A stretch of 64,000 nucleotides of DNA. Origin: Scilla litardierei. Lineage: Eukaryota > Streptophyta > Magnoliopsida > Asparagales > Asparagaceae. A model generated the notes under the pieces. The model was not told where the DNA came from. It searched no databases and saw only the letters and a program-made list of their open reading frames with translations. The position numbers and the translations under genes were made by a program. Location: assembly GCA_030789695.1 (NCBI GenBank), contig CM061141.1, positions 320,418,452-320,482,451 of the forward strand, read 5' to 3'. Positions 9,540-20,970 of the stretch are shown here, one piece after another. Positions within the stretch are counted from its first letter, which is position 1, and the number at the start of each line of letters is the position of its first letter.

Positions 9540-12500
9540 AAATCGAACCTTGTCCTCAAGGTTGAAATCTGGAAACTACGCTGTGATGGTGTCCTCCAAC
9601 TCCCAAGTAGCCTCATGATGGGGCAGTCCCAACCATCGTACCAACACTTCCCGGCCCCACCCTCAATGTGCCGCACCTGTAGAATATCCTGGGGCTCCAT
9701 CAGTACCTCCGAATCAGCTGTCAAATTCGGTGGCAGAGTGGCCATCGACATATGCGCTCCAATTGCCCGCCGTAACTGAGACATGAAAAACCGGATGTAA
9801 TGCAGATCCTGGAGGCAATGTCAACCTGTAAGCCACGAGCCCAATCTTCGCCGCTATCTGAAACGGGCCGTAAAAGAGAGCGGCCAACTTTTCGTTCCGA
9901 TGCCGTGCTAGTGATTGCTGACGGTATGACCTCAGCTTCAGATATACCTGATCTCCCACCACATAGTTAACCTTCATGCGATGCCCATCCGCCTTTTGCC
10001 TTCATAATCTGCTAAGCCCTCGTCAGGTGCTTCTTCAGCTCCTCCAAAATCCCACCCGCTCCTCGAGGTACTGGCCCAACTGTGATATCGGTGTCGTCCC
10101 GCTACGGTAATGGACAACGCTGGGGGATCCCTACCGTACAAAACCCAAAATGGTGTCGTCTGAGCTGCTGAATGGAAAGAAGTGTTGTACCAGTATTCGG
10201 CATACGCCAACCACCGATACCAACTCCTTGGGCAATCTGACACAAAGCAGCGAAGGTACGTCTCAACGCTCTTGTTGAGGACCTCCGTCTGACCATCCGT
10301 CTGAGGGTGGTAAACAGTGCTCCTCCGCAGAACGGTCCCCTGGACCCTGAACAACTCCCTCCAGAACTAGCTCAAGAAGACCGTGTCCCTATCCGACACT
10401 ATGGAAGTGAGAAACCCGTGGAGACGAACCACCTCCCATATAAAGGCCGTAGCAATTGTCACTGCAGTGTAAGGATGTCGCAGCCCGATGAAATGCCCAT
10501 ACTTGCTCAGACGGTCAACCACCACCAAGATCACAATGTATCCCTCCCACTTGGGCAGCCCGTCAATAAAATCCATGCTGATCCCCTCTCAGACCTGATT
10601 AGGAAGAGCTAAGAGCTGCAGCAGCACCGCCGGCGCCATGGCAAGGTATTTGTAATGCTGGCAGACGTTACAACTGGCTACCATCTCCGCTATGTCCTTA
10701 TTCATCCCTCGCCAGAACCGCTCTATGGCCATCCTCATATAGGTCTGCTGGACACCAGAATGGCATCCCACTGCGCTCCCATTGAACTCCTGAAAAATCA
10801 GCGGTATGTGACTGAAGCCCGCGGTATGACTAACCTCCCCCGAAACAACAACCGCCGCCCCTCCAGTGAATATCACGGGTGCTCAGCCATCCACTGAGCC
10901 AAATCCTCGCGGATCCTAGACAACTCCTCGTCGGCGTCCACCTCCCTCCATAAAGGCTCCCACTCTGCCAACAGTGGTACTGACAAAGCTGCCAGAGACG
11001 TGACCTCATCTCTCTGTGATAGCGCATCCGCAGCCTTGTTTTCCAACCCCGGCCGATAGTGTATCTCAAACTTGTAGTCAACAAGTTTAGATAGCCACTT
11101 CTGGTAATCTGCCGCCACCAGCATCTGCTCCAGTAAATACTTCAGCGACCTCTGATCTGTGCGCACAATAAAAGGCCGTCCCAATAGGTAAGGACGCCAC
11201 TTCTGAATCGACAAGACGATCGCCATCAGCTCCCTCTCATACATGGACTTCTGCCTCGCCCGTGATGACAAAACCTGGCTGAAGTAAGCCACTGGTCGCT
11301 GATCCTGCATCAGCACCGCTCCGAGCCCATGTCCTGATGCATCGGTCTCCACCACAAAGGGCCTACTAAAGTCGGAAAGGGCCAACACTGGAACTGTCGT
11401 CATCGCCCTCTTCAATGCCTCGAACGCCGCAGTAGCCTCCTCATTCCACTAGAAACCATCCCTCTTCAATTGCTCTATCAAGGGCCAGGCGATGGTACTA
11501 TAGCCCTGCACGAACTTACGGTAGTATCCCGTCATGCCCAAAAATCCCCGCAACGCTCTCAATGTCGTCGGCTACGGCCAGTCTAACATGGCCTCAATCT
11601 TGGCTCTATCAGCTGCTACGCCCTCTGCCGACACTACATGTCCCAAGTACTCCACCCTTTCCTGAGCGAACATGCACTTCTTCCTGTTGGCATATAGCTG
11701 GTGAGCATGCAACTCCTGCAGCACCGTCTCCAAATCCCGTACGTGCTCCTCCACCGTATGGCTGTACACAAATATGTCGTCGAAGAACACCAAGACAAAG
11801 TAGGTATGCCTGAAATATCTTGTTCATCAACGCCTGAAAGGTAACGGGCGCAATCATCAGCCCAAATGGCATGACGAGGAACTCATAGTGCCTCTTATGA
11901 GTCCTAAAGGCAGTCTTCTGCACATCCTCTGCCTTCATCATCATCTAGTGATATCCCGACTTCAAATCAATCTTCAAAAAGATTGTCGCCACATGAAGCT
12001 CATCCAATAATTCATCTATCACCGGTATGGAGAAAACGATCCGCCACCGTCTCCTTGTTGAGGGCACGATAGTCTACACAGAACCTCCAACTACCGTCTT
12101 TCTTCTTCACCAAGAGCACAGGACTAGAGAAGGGACTAACACTCGACTGTATCACTCCTGCCTGTATCATCTCCCTGATCAGCCGCACAATCTCATCCTT
12201 CTGAACATGTGGGTACCTGTAGGGCCGAACGCTGACCTGGGCCGCCCCCTCACACAGCACAATGGCGAGCTCGTGGTCCCTCTGAGGAGGGAGTCCCTGT
12301 GGCATCTGAAACGCATGCACATAACTGTCCACTAACTCCCACACCTCTGGTGGCATCACCTGCTCCTCTGCCAATGCCCCAACTCCTGATAAGTCACAAA
12401 AATGCCTCCCCTCCAACTAGTACTGCTCGGGCTAAAGACTTAAGGGACATCGTGCGACAGCATATGCTGGGGTCTCCCAACAAAACCACGGTCCTCCCGT

Positions 12501-12600
12501 CCTCCTGATACTCCATCCTCAGCATCTTTCAGTTGAACTTGGTGTCGTCCAAGGTCTGTAACCACTGCATCCCTAAAACCAAATCCACCTTCCCCAGCTC
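9540..12600 (-). pseudogene. pol of the Reina-like element (RT, RNase H, integrase, chromodomain)
   Basis: Minus-strand order: reverse transcriptase from 12416, with [17 protein letters not shown], then VMPFGL, then the catalytic FFDDIFVYS box at about 11770-11790. RNase H lies at 11415-10990 (ETDASGHGLGAVL, YEREL, TDQRSLKYLL). Integrase follows: zinc finger near 10640-10800, core with MDFIDGLPK and [10 protein letters not shown] (about 10500-10576), IVSDRD, and [16 protein letters not shown] near 10290. The C-terminal GPFQI/VAYRLTLP region lies at 9714-9977 and a frameshifted chromodomain (EVLVRWLGLP, EATWE, FNLEDKVRF) at about 9535-9680. At least five frame breaks make it non-functional. 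The protease-RT segment around 12420-12640 is too damaged to read. Confidence 0.9.
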
Positions 12601-14627
12601 CAGCAGGTAAAAATCCCCATTATCTGAGTCCCCTGCACTGCTAGTATCACCGCTCTGCAGACCCCCTGCTCTCCTCCCTCTGGCATATGCCCAAAAACAC
12701 CCCAAAGGTGGCCGTCACAATCATCTCAAGCCCCTGCTGCTCCACCACTTTCTTCGAGATGAAGTTGTGGGTTGCCCAACTGTCCACCAGTATCGTCACC
12801 TCCTGATCTGCCAACCTGTCTGTCAGCTTCATGGTGTGATAGGGAGTAAATCCCACCACAGAGATAAGAGACACCTCAACGGTGTCCAAGTGTGGATGCC
12901 ACTCTGCCTCCTCATCCTCTTCGTCGAGTACCACCAATGGATTTCCCTTTTCCTCATCCTCGGCCGTCACCTCCAACTGCATGGCTCGCCCCGCACACCT
13001 GTGTCCTGGTGTGAATCTCTCGTCGCACTTGAAGCACAGCCCCTTGGCCCTGCGCTCCCTCATCTCCGCCTCTGTCATACGGCGAGTCTGCCCTCCTGGA
13101 CTGGCCTGGCCGCCGCTGGAGTCACCACTGTAGTAGGGGTGGCTGGAGTCCCTGGTGTGATCCTGGGTATTACAGTCGGAGCTGGACTGCGTGTCGCAAC
13201 TCCGTCCCAAGCTCCCCAAGACATCCTCTCCTCAGTCAGCCTGTCCTCCACTCTCCTGGCTACCCGCATCATGGCAGTCAACCCCTGAGGGTCCTACACT
13301 TTCAGCTCAGCTCTCACAGCCGGCTTCAGCCCCTTCAGAAAATACCCCTCCATCGATTCCTCAGACATACCCTCCACTCGGCTCGAGAGTGTCTCGAACT
13401 TCGCGATGTAGTCCCGCACGGTTCCAATCCTGCCTCAAGGTGTATAACTGCTCGAACAGTCCTCCCCATGGGTCTCTTGAAACCTCTCCATGAGGCACTC
13501 CGTCAGATCCCTCCATGTCCGTACATGCCTCTGCTTCTGGGTCCACATGTACCATCCAAGAGCCTCACCCTCGAAGCTCAATGCTACTGCCCTCAGTCTC
13601 TCTACCTTAGTGAAGCCCGTGACATCGAAATACTTCTCCATCTGGCAAATCCACCCATCGGGGTCATTTTCATCGAACAGTGGTGCCTTCAACTTCCTCA
13701 TCCTCGTCTCTAGGTTGGCGTCACCTCGTGGTGGCCCTTCCCTGATGGCTGCCTGACGCCTCTGGTAAGGATGATCCTCCGCTCTCCACTGCCCTTCATC
13801 TCCCCTGGCCTTCTTGTTGGTGAGTATGCCCACATCATCCCACTCGTCAACATGCGCCCGCCGGGGTGCCCCAAATGGCCTCCACCCATCGCCGGCCCAA
13901 AAGGAGGTGAAAATCCTCCCGCGGGCCCCAGGTGGGCCCGCCTGTCCTCGCGCCCCCCGTCGGGGCCTGCCCTCCTCTTGCGGGCCCCAGGTGGGCCTGC
14001 CAACCTCCGTCGCCCCCCACGAGGGGCGGATCCTCTCCTGAGGGCCTGCCAGTCGCTGTCGCCCCCAGTCAGGGGCAGAAACCCCCCGTGCCCCCTGGAT
14101 GGGGGCGCCATCCTCCGCCGCCCCCAGAGGGTGGATCCCATCCAGCGGCCCCGTAAGGGGGCCGCTGGTATTAGCCCCCCCCGCTGGAGGCGGTTGCCCT
14201 CCGATGACCCCAAAAAGGGGCCGCCTGTCCTCGCCGCCCCCTGTTGGGGGCGGCCGACCACTTGCGGCCCATGTTGGGGCGCCCGCCGTGCCCTTGTCTT
14301 GCGAAGTTCCCCCAGGTGGGGAACCCCTCCTACAAACCCTAGGGTTTGTCCGCCGCCGTTGCCTGGGGTTGTTTGCGAGACCAGATCTGAAGATCCAGAC
14401 ATTTTCGGATCCGGATCTCGCTGAAAAAATTGCTGCTAAAGCATCTGCGCTTCTTCGGCAAATCCCTCCATCTCGCGCGAGTATTGCTCCAAGATCCGTT
14501 TCAAGTTCTCTTCCATGGTCGTGTTGTTCTCGTCCTTCATATTCGTCATCTTCTTTCTCAACCCCGAGATCTTTGTATCGAGTCGCTCCTCTAGTGTTTT
14601 CGTCGCCGCCGCTTGTGTGTTCGTCAT
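12601..14627 (-). pseudogene. gag and protease of the Reina-like element
   Basis: The N-terminal coil starts at 14627 (MTNTQAAATKTLEERLD). A long Gly/Pro/Arg-rich linker follows (about 13840-14340), encoded by GC-rich imperfect repeats. The capsid lies around 13500-13720 (FDENDPDGWICQMEKYF, SFEGEALGWYMW). The knuckle CFKCDERFTPGHRC is at 12995-13036 in the CX2CX7HXC form. The protease site near 12776-12784 reads DSWATHNFIS where DSGATHNFIS is usual, so the conserved glycine next to the catalytic aspartate is lost. Frameshifts separate the blocks. Antisense open frames over the GC-rich part are shadows. Confidence 0.88.
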
Positions 14628-14637
14628 AAAATCGACA

Positions 14638-14649
14638 GCTCTGGTACCA
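14638..14649 (-). other. Primer-binding site (initiator Met tRNA type)
   Basis: Minus strand TGGTACCAGAGC, three bases inside the 5' LTR border. It differs by one base from TGGTATCAGAGC, the complement of the plant initiator-Met tRNA 3' end. Confidence 0.85.
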
Positions 14650-14652
14650 AAT

Positions 14653-15044
14653 TGATACGATTCGGGTTAATCGTAACAAAAGTTCAGATTTTTAGCGGAA
14701 AGAAGGAAAAGAAATATAAAGTGGACAATAGAATTGAAAAGAAAAATGAGATAAATGATCTTTTCTGGAGTAGATCGCTCCCCAACTTGAAATATGGGAT
14801 CAAGTCTATTCCCCCAAACCCTAGCCGTCACAATGACGAATTATCTCAATTCTTCGATAGCCAACATAATTAGGGCTAATCCCTTTAAGTACTCTCCTAA
14901 CAAAAGACTAAACACACTACAATTTAAAAGCATAAAAGAGAGTGCATAAAGCAAAGTGACTAAGTCGCTCCATTGGTTGCTCCCACGCCCGGACTCGCGG
15001 CCCGACCCGTGCCCCCGTGCCGTCTGCGGTATACGACCGCATCA
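14653..15044 (-). repeat. 5' LTR of the Reina-like element
   Basis: A 392-base block from TGATACGATTCGGG to ACGACCGCATCA, matching 8478-9527 outside the hAT insert. The target duplication GTTAC follows directly. Confidence 0.93.
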
Positions 15045-15049
15045 GTTAC

Positions 15050-15540
15050 CTACCCAACTTTTAATAATGATTTCAATCTCTGTTTCAACATACTCTAAAA
15101 AGTACATAAAATTTCATCCAAACTATATCTTTGACATGCTCAAGACATATGGCTCCATGATAGAAACATCTGTCATACTTACCATATGCAGATATTTTAT
15201 AGTTTATGGACCTTCACAAAAGCTGCACTAGGTACTCTCAATAAAAATGGGGTTGACCTCATCTACGATTCTGTAAAGGAATCAAAAATTGAAACAAAAT
15301 TCATATTGACTCATAGAAAGTGACGTCATGTTCAAACTGAACATCAAAACTGATACAAAATTCCAATTGTTGCCAATTTAAATTTCCTTTTCTTTCCTAA
15401 TCACAAGTTCAAAAAATTCCAAATGGACTCTGTTTAAGTAGAAAATTCGCCAAACCTCCCAACTGGGGTATTGGTGGTTTATATAACTAAGAAAATATAA
15501 TTAAATGCAATTACATACCATATTCTATTTACTAGCTCGG
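15050..15540. other. Intron sequence, nothing recognised
   Basis: AT-rich sequence between the Reina-like element and the first copia remnant. It contains no domain, terminal repeat or structured repeat that I can identify. Confidence 0.4.
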
Positions 15541-15779
15541 TTCATATTTTAAAACTTTGTGTTGAAATATAGGTATGATGTTTTATCTGTCTTTAAAAAT
15601 TTTTATGTTGAAATAAAAACACTTATGGTGCATGTTCATACATTGAGAAGGGATAATGCAAATGAATACTTTAGTAAAGACATCGTTTATTTTTTTTCTG
15701 AATCTAATATCTTTATCAGTCTTTATGTGTTTATATACATCAACAGAATAGAATGACTCAACATAAAAAATACACTTAT

Positions 15780-16305
15780 TTAATAGGACGATTTTTCCAT
15801 TTAGGCTTATTTTAAAAAAATATTTTAAAAAACGACCAACTTAAAAACTATTTCTCAAAACCGACCAAGTTTGGTCCAGCTCAAGGCGCGCACGTGCGAG
15901 AGTAGCTTTATGCCTTGCCGCGGTTTGAAACCACGGTCAAAATGCAATTTGGCCGTGGTTTGAAACCGCGGCCAAAACGCAATTTGGCCGTGGTTTCAAA
16001 CCGCGGCCAAAATGCATAGAGCATGGCTAGCAACTTGTTATGCATGAGCCTCTATTATGTGTTTTGGCCGCGGTTTGAAACCACGGCCAAATTGCGTTTT
16101 GGCCGCGGTTTCAAACCACGGCCAAATTGCATTTTGGCCGCGGTTTCAAACCACGGCCAAGTATAAAACTGCCTCCCACACGCGCGCGCGTTGAGCTGGA
16201 CCAAACTTGGTCGGTTTTTGTAATTAGTTTTTTAGTTGGTCGTTTTTTTAAATATTTTTTAAATTTTAGACTTAATGAAAAAATCGTCCTATTTAATATA
16301 GCCAG
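15780..16305. mobile_element. Foldback / Mutator-like MITE with palindromic units
   Basis: The two halves are inverted copies over more than 110 bases (AATAGGACGATTTTT, ACGACCAACT, ACCGACCAAGTTTGGTCCAG in both arms). A near-perfect 9-bp duplication TACACTT[A/T]T flanks it (15771-15779 and 16306-16314, 8 of 9 equal), as for Mutator-like elements. The inner part is six units of about 31 bases, each itself a near palindrome of the TTGGCCGTGGTTTGAAACC type. No transposase is present. It interrupts the copia integrase frame. The exact left end is uncertain because the right arm is some nine bases longer. Confidence 0.75.
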
Positions 16306-17854
16306 TACACTTTTTATCCATATGACTATATGAGTGCTCCTAAAATCTTCTGGGATGATACTACCCTTACTGCTTGTTACTTGATGAATCGTATGCCATC
16401 AATTATTTTGGATGGTGTATCTTTTATCAAGTATTATATCCCATAGTCAACCTTTTTCCTTCTCTGTGAATATTTTTTTGGCGTATGTGTTTTGTTCACA
16501 ACCATCATCCAGAGAACACCAACCTTGATTCTCAAGCTTTTAAGTGTACCTTCTTAGGGTCTTCACATAAACAGAAAGGCTAAACATGTTATTATACTAA
16601 GAACCAATATTTTATGTCAGTAGATGTTACCATTATGCTATTTGTTTCTTATTTTTCTAATCAAAAAGATTATACTAACACTTTATTCATAGAGTTATAT
16701 GATGAGTTCTTAATTCATATACCTTTTGCGACAGTTTACAGGGACAAAATCATTGCATCCCAAGCACCCAGAGAGTACCCAAGTCTACCAATGACAATCA
16801 AAGAATACAGCTCCTCCAACCTTATATCTTATGTCTTTTATGTCTTCTACTTCAGCTTTTCCTTCTCCTAATTCTCATGCCCATAACGATAAGGCTATCA
16901 CTGTTTTCAATTTACACGATTGCACTTCGTAAAGCAACTCATCATTGCATTGCTCATCCACTTCCTATATTTGTTTTATATGCTTATCTCTCACCTTCAT
17001 ATAATATTTTTCTATCTTTTATTGACTCTCATTCCACTCCCAAGTCAATGTCGGATGTCATGTCTTATCCAATTTGGCAGAATGCTATATTAGAGGAGAG
17101 GAGGACATAAGAATAGAACAAAACATATGATCTAATGTATGCCTTTTTAAATAAGAAGGTTATTGGTTTTAAGTGTGTTTACATGGTAAGGTTGAATCTT
17201 GATGGTTACCTGGTTCAATTGAAAGCTAGGCTTATTACAAAAGGCTATTCACAAACATGTGGTACACTATGAGAAAACTTTTTTATGCTTACGAAAATGA
17301 ACTACATGCATCTATTGATCTCCCTTACTGTCACTCATCATTGATCATTATATAAGTTGGATGTTAAGAATGCATTTCTTAACCGTATTCTCTAAGATGA
17401 AGTATACATAGGCAACTGTCAGACTTTGTTACTCAAGAAAAGTCGGGAGAAATATGATCGGTGAAGAAATCGTCAGATATCAACCAGTCATCAAGGATGT
17501 GGTTTGTGCATTTTGCAAATTTCATGAGACAGTTTAGTTTCAGACAGTAAATAAGTAATCAATATATCTTCTCTTAGACCCAACAGAAAAGGTGAATTCT
17601 TTGTAGGTGAGGTGAATAGTGCTTTATTAAACTTAATAGAGAAATTAGGCCAAATTAATTACCCTTATGCAACCTTAGTGCGAAACAGAGAAAGAGAGCA
17701 ACACAAAGAATACAAGCACAAACAAATGTTATACTCTGGTTCGGATTCACCGAGTCTCCCCGACTCTGAGTCTCTTCGACTCTAAGTCTCCCCGACTCTT
17801 TTGAATCCTACTCCAGCAATACACTAGCAACCCGCTAGTGATTAGTGTTTCCAC

Positions 17855-18450
17855 CCAGCTTTGAGGTCTCGGTTTCGGTCTCGGTATCGCTCTTCCGAAA
17901 ATTTAGGTTTCGGTATCGATATTGCCCGTTTCGACGGTTTCGGAAGTGAGTTTCGGTTCGTCCGTATCGGTAGTTTCAAAAATTGTAAGTTACGTGTAAC
18001 TAACAATATTAGTTAAAATTTGTTACTAATAAAATAATGGCAAACTAATAAAGATAATTTGTAACTTATAACATAATTATGAACAATATTAGTTAAAAAT
18101 ATGCTATTCAAGTTTACCATTTTGCTCAAAACACTCTCTCGTTAGTTACAATATGGCAAATTTGTAAATAATGCATAATATGTTTAGACAAATGTAGAGT
18201 GTGAATAGCGTGTCAATATCTCATTTTTGGGGGTTTTAGAGAATTTTTATTTAATTACGCATTTTTCTTCCCATGGCTTCGACCGATACTGAACGTATCA
18301 ACCGGTATCGGCTGGTATTGGCCGAAACTTACCGATACCGTTCAGTATCGGTCGATACCGAAACTGACCCCTAATTTCGGTCTCGTTACCCACCGATACC
18401 AAAACGATACGGCCGATACCCAAGGGTATCGGCCGAAACCTCAAACCTTG
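17855..18450. mobile_element. Non-autonomous hAT-like element with CCGATACCG repeats
   Basis: Ends are CCAGCTTTGAGGTCTCGG and, inverted, CAAGGTTTGAGGTTTCGG. They are flanked by an 8-bp duplication GTTT[C/T]CAC (17847-17854 and 18451-18458, 7 of 8 equal). Both subterminal zones consist of GGTATCGG / CCGATACC and TTTCGG motifs. The interior is AT-rich and non-coding. A related element lies at about 55803-56764. Confidence 0.75.
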
Positions 18451-19029
18451 GTTTTCACTAATGCCCACTTGCCAAAACCGCAAGTGCAAATCAATACAAC
18501 TTTCTTCCACTTCCCACAAACCGGGAATGGACTACTCTCACAATCGAGAGGAACCTTTTTTTCACTGTCCACAAACATGGAATGGACTTCTCTCACACCC
18601 GAGAGGACTTCTCAAATATGAAGAGAAAATACTGAATTGAAATATGAAACAATTTCACAACATATGCCTTGAATAATACTCTATAGAATGAGGCAATAAA
18701 GGTATGTGAAATGTGCTCTAAATGATGAGTGAGAGCACTTACTAACTTATCTCAAGATGTATAGCAATAAATACTAGAAGTTGATCTTGAAAGCTTTGGA
18801 GACAAGTTGATCTTTAGAGCTTGAGCTAGAATTGCTTTGAATGCTCTTGAATGCTATGGTTGAGAAGTTAATGACTTGGGACTTGAGAGTGTATTGAATG
18901 AAGTCTTAAATGCTTAGCTATCCTCTCAAGCCAAGACATTAAAGCCCTATGTATAAGCCATGTAAATCTGCTCAAAAACGTGTGAAAGGCCCAAGCATTT
19001 AATGTTGTAAACGGCTATTAACGGACAGA

Positions 19030-19610
19030 AATCCTAGTCACCAGTCGCCTGATGAAGAGCTACTAGTCGGCTGGTGTAACGGTCTGACTGGGCATTAAAT
19101 ACAGTCTAACAGATATATACCAGACGACTGAAGAAGACTTCCTAGTCGTCTGGTCTACTGCGCAGTCATCTGGCACACAAGCATCAGACGTCTGATTAAA
19201 TAGATAGTGAGCAACAATATGTAACTGTAAAAGTTGGTCCGACTGCTTAGGCGTCTGATGCTCATCATCCAGACGTCTGGTCAACTGTTCAGACATCTGG
19301 TAATACAGCATCAGACGCTTACTTACGACTGACCATAGAAAGAGCTACTTGAAATATCAGACGAATTTCCCAGACGTCTGATGTATAACATCCAGACATC
19401 TATTTTCTGTTAGTCATCAGAGGCCGAGTTACTGGAGTTTTTGCTTGAATTATTTAGACGTATGTAGTCCATCATCCAGACATCTGACGAACTGTTTAGA
19501 CGTCTAGAATTAGAACTTCAGTCGTCTGTTCATAATAGGGTTTTGGAGAACTATATGCACATGAGCACCAGGCGCCTGAAGGCCAAGCACCAGGCGCCTG
19601 ATGAAGGCTG
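19030..19610. repeat. Cluster of spaced CAGACGTCTG-type palindromes
   Basis: Many copies of short self-complementary words occur in about 580 bases: CAGACGTCTG and variants (CAGACATCTG, TAGTCGTCTGG, AGTCGGCTGG), ending with two CAGGCGCCTGA. Spacing is irregular (about 20-45 bases). The cluster lies in the putative LTR. Its function is unknown. Confidence 0.7.
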
Positions 19611-20970
19611 AAAAACTCTTCTTTGAGTTTATGCAAGTTCTAACTCTATGACACTTAATGATATATGATCTAAAGTGTTTTGTGAGTATTATGTGAATGA
19701 TATTCTAATGAGTCTATTAAAGGCTTAACATACTAAGTCAACTAAGAAATAAAGTAAGAAAGATTTAAATATTTATCCCCTTCACTTCCTATTGAATGCT
19801 TTGAAGACTTCCAGTGAGCTTGTGAAGTCCAACACTTTGATTTCCTTCGATCATCTCTTGACTTTCATGCTTCGTGGATTGACGTCCATGCATCAATGCT
19901 TTGAGTCATCGTCTTCATTTGATATGACTTTGTCCATATTGACGATGCTCTTCTTTACTACAAAACATGTGGATTAGTCATAATTGATTATGTTTGTTTA
20001 TCATCAAAACCATATTGGAGGTTCTAATATTCAACATTCTTCTGGTGGTATATATTCATGACGTGATCACACAGAAGATGATGAATTTGATATTTGAAAG
20101 TTTAAGCAATTTATTCAAAAAGAGTTTCAGACAAAACATCTTGAGCATCTTAGATTTTTTAGGATAGAGAGGACACAATCGAAAAATGCATCTACTAGTT
20201 CTGATAGAAGCATGTCTTAGGTATATTATCAGAGAAACAAATATCAGTATATAAGCTATCACTTTAACCATGGATGCTAACGCTAAACTTGTACGATATC
20301 AGGAAAAGCAACCGCATGATTCTGAGCGATACATGAGATTAATTGAGAAGATGAACCATCTCATTATAACATAGTCTGATATTACTTTCTCGGTTCAGTT
20401 CACGTTTAATCCAAGGATTACATATTAGAATGTTATGATACATGTGTTCAGATATATAAAGAATGCATCAAGTAAATGCCTTCTATAATTTGATTGTGAA
20501 TGCCTTCTATAATTTGATTGTGAACATTGTAGAGTTGCAACATTTTTTGATGAGAATTAGACTGGTTCATCATTTGATCGGTGATCAGCAATTGGTTATT
20601 GTGCCTTCTTAAAAGGTAATCTGGTTTTTAAAAAAGCAAGAAACATTCCATTGATTCTTGTTTCAGTGTAGAATACGAGTATAGAGTCATGACCAACATT
20701 GCTATGAGTTGATATAAATTCATTTACTTTTTAAGTTAGGATTCAAGACATCGAATCCTAATAAGGTGTATTGCAATAACAAAACTGATGTATACATCAC
20801 TAACAACCTCATCTTTCATAAGAGGATAAAACATATCGAGATTGGTTTGCATATAGTGAGACAACAGTGTGACAAGATGATTGAGATAATATACATTGGG
20901 ATAGTAAATCAACCATGTGATATGCTAACCAAGCCACTGAAAGAGAAAAGTGTACTACATTTGTAATAAA

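Larger units (their letters stand above)
8478..15044 (-). mobile_element. Reina-like Ty3/gypsy chromovirus, complete but decayed
   Basis: Two related LTRs (8478-9527 and 14653-15044) are flanked by a perfect 5-bp target duplication GTTAC (8473-8477 and 15045-15049). Without the hAT insert the element is about 5.9 kb with LTRs of about 392 bases, usual for Reina-type chromoviruses. In minus-strand order it carries a PBS, gag, protease, reverse transcriptase, RNase H, integrase and a C-terminal chromodomain. All genes are split by stops or frameshifts. I count roughly 13-15 differences between the LTRs, so the insertion is not recent. Confidence 0.92.
17417..20036. repeat. Non-coding LTR-like block, probable LTR remnant
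   Basis: This block splits the copia reverse transcriptase between the KLDVKNAFLN region and the active-site region. It has no coding domains. Its right end (GGTTCTAATATTCAACA) looks like a copia LTR terminus. The left border is set at TGTCAGAC, but no matching 5-bp duplication was found, so the limits are tentative. It contains a hAT element (17855-18450) and a cluster of CAGACGTCTG palindromes (about 19030-19610). Confidence 0.5.
15541..20970 (+). mobile_element. Decayed Ty1/copia element (interrupted)
   Basis: Plus-strand copia pol can be followed in pieces. Integrase core: TLRRDNANEYFS near 15640-15680. After the foldback insert, integrase C-terminal part: KIFWDDTTLTACYLMNRMPS near 16340-16410. 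Early reverse transcriptase: VNLDG-like, KARLITKGYSQTCG and KLDVKNAFLN (about 17160-17390). After the block at 17417-20036, the late reverse transcriptase (VVYIHD in place of the YVDD box, FIQKEFQTKHLEHL) and RNase H (YCNNKTDVYITNN, IFHKRIKHIEIGLHIVRQQ, NQPCDMLTKPL, ending at 20966). Stops and frameshifts are frequent and there is no gag. A polypurine-like CTGAGAGG precedes a possible LTR start at 21009. Confidence 0.8.

Noticed and set aside
13771..14424. Proline/glycine-rich plus-strand frame
   Set aside because: Antisense of the GC-rich gag linker array in the Reina-like element.
15930..16160. Regularly repeated palindromes resembling a CRISPR array
   Set aside because: Units are adjacent with no unique spacers and lie in a foldback transposon of a plant genome.
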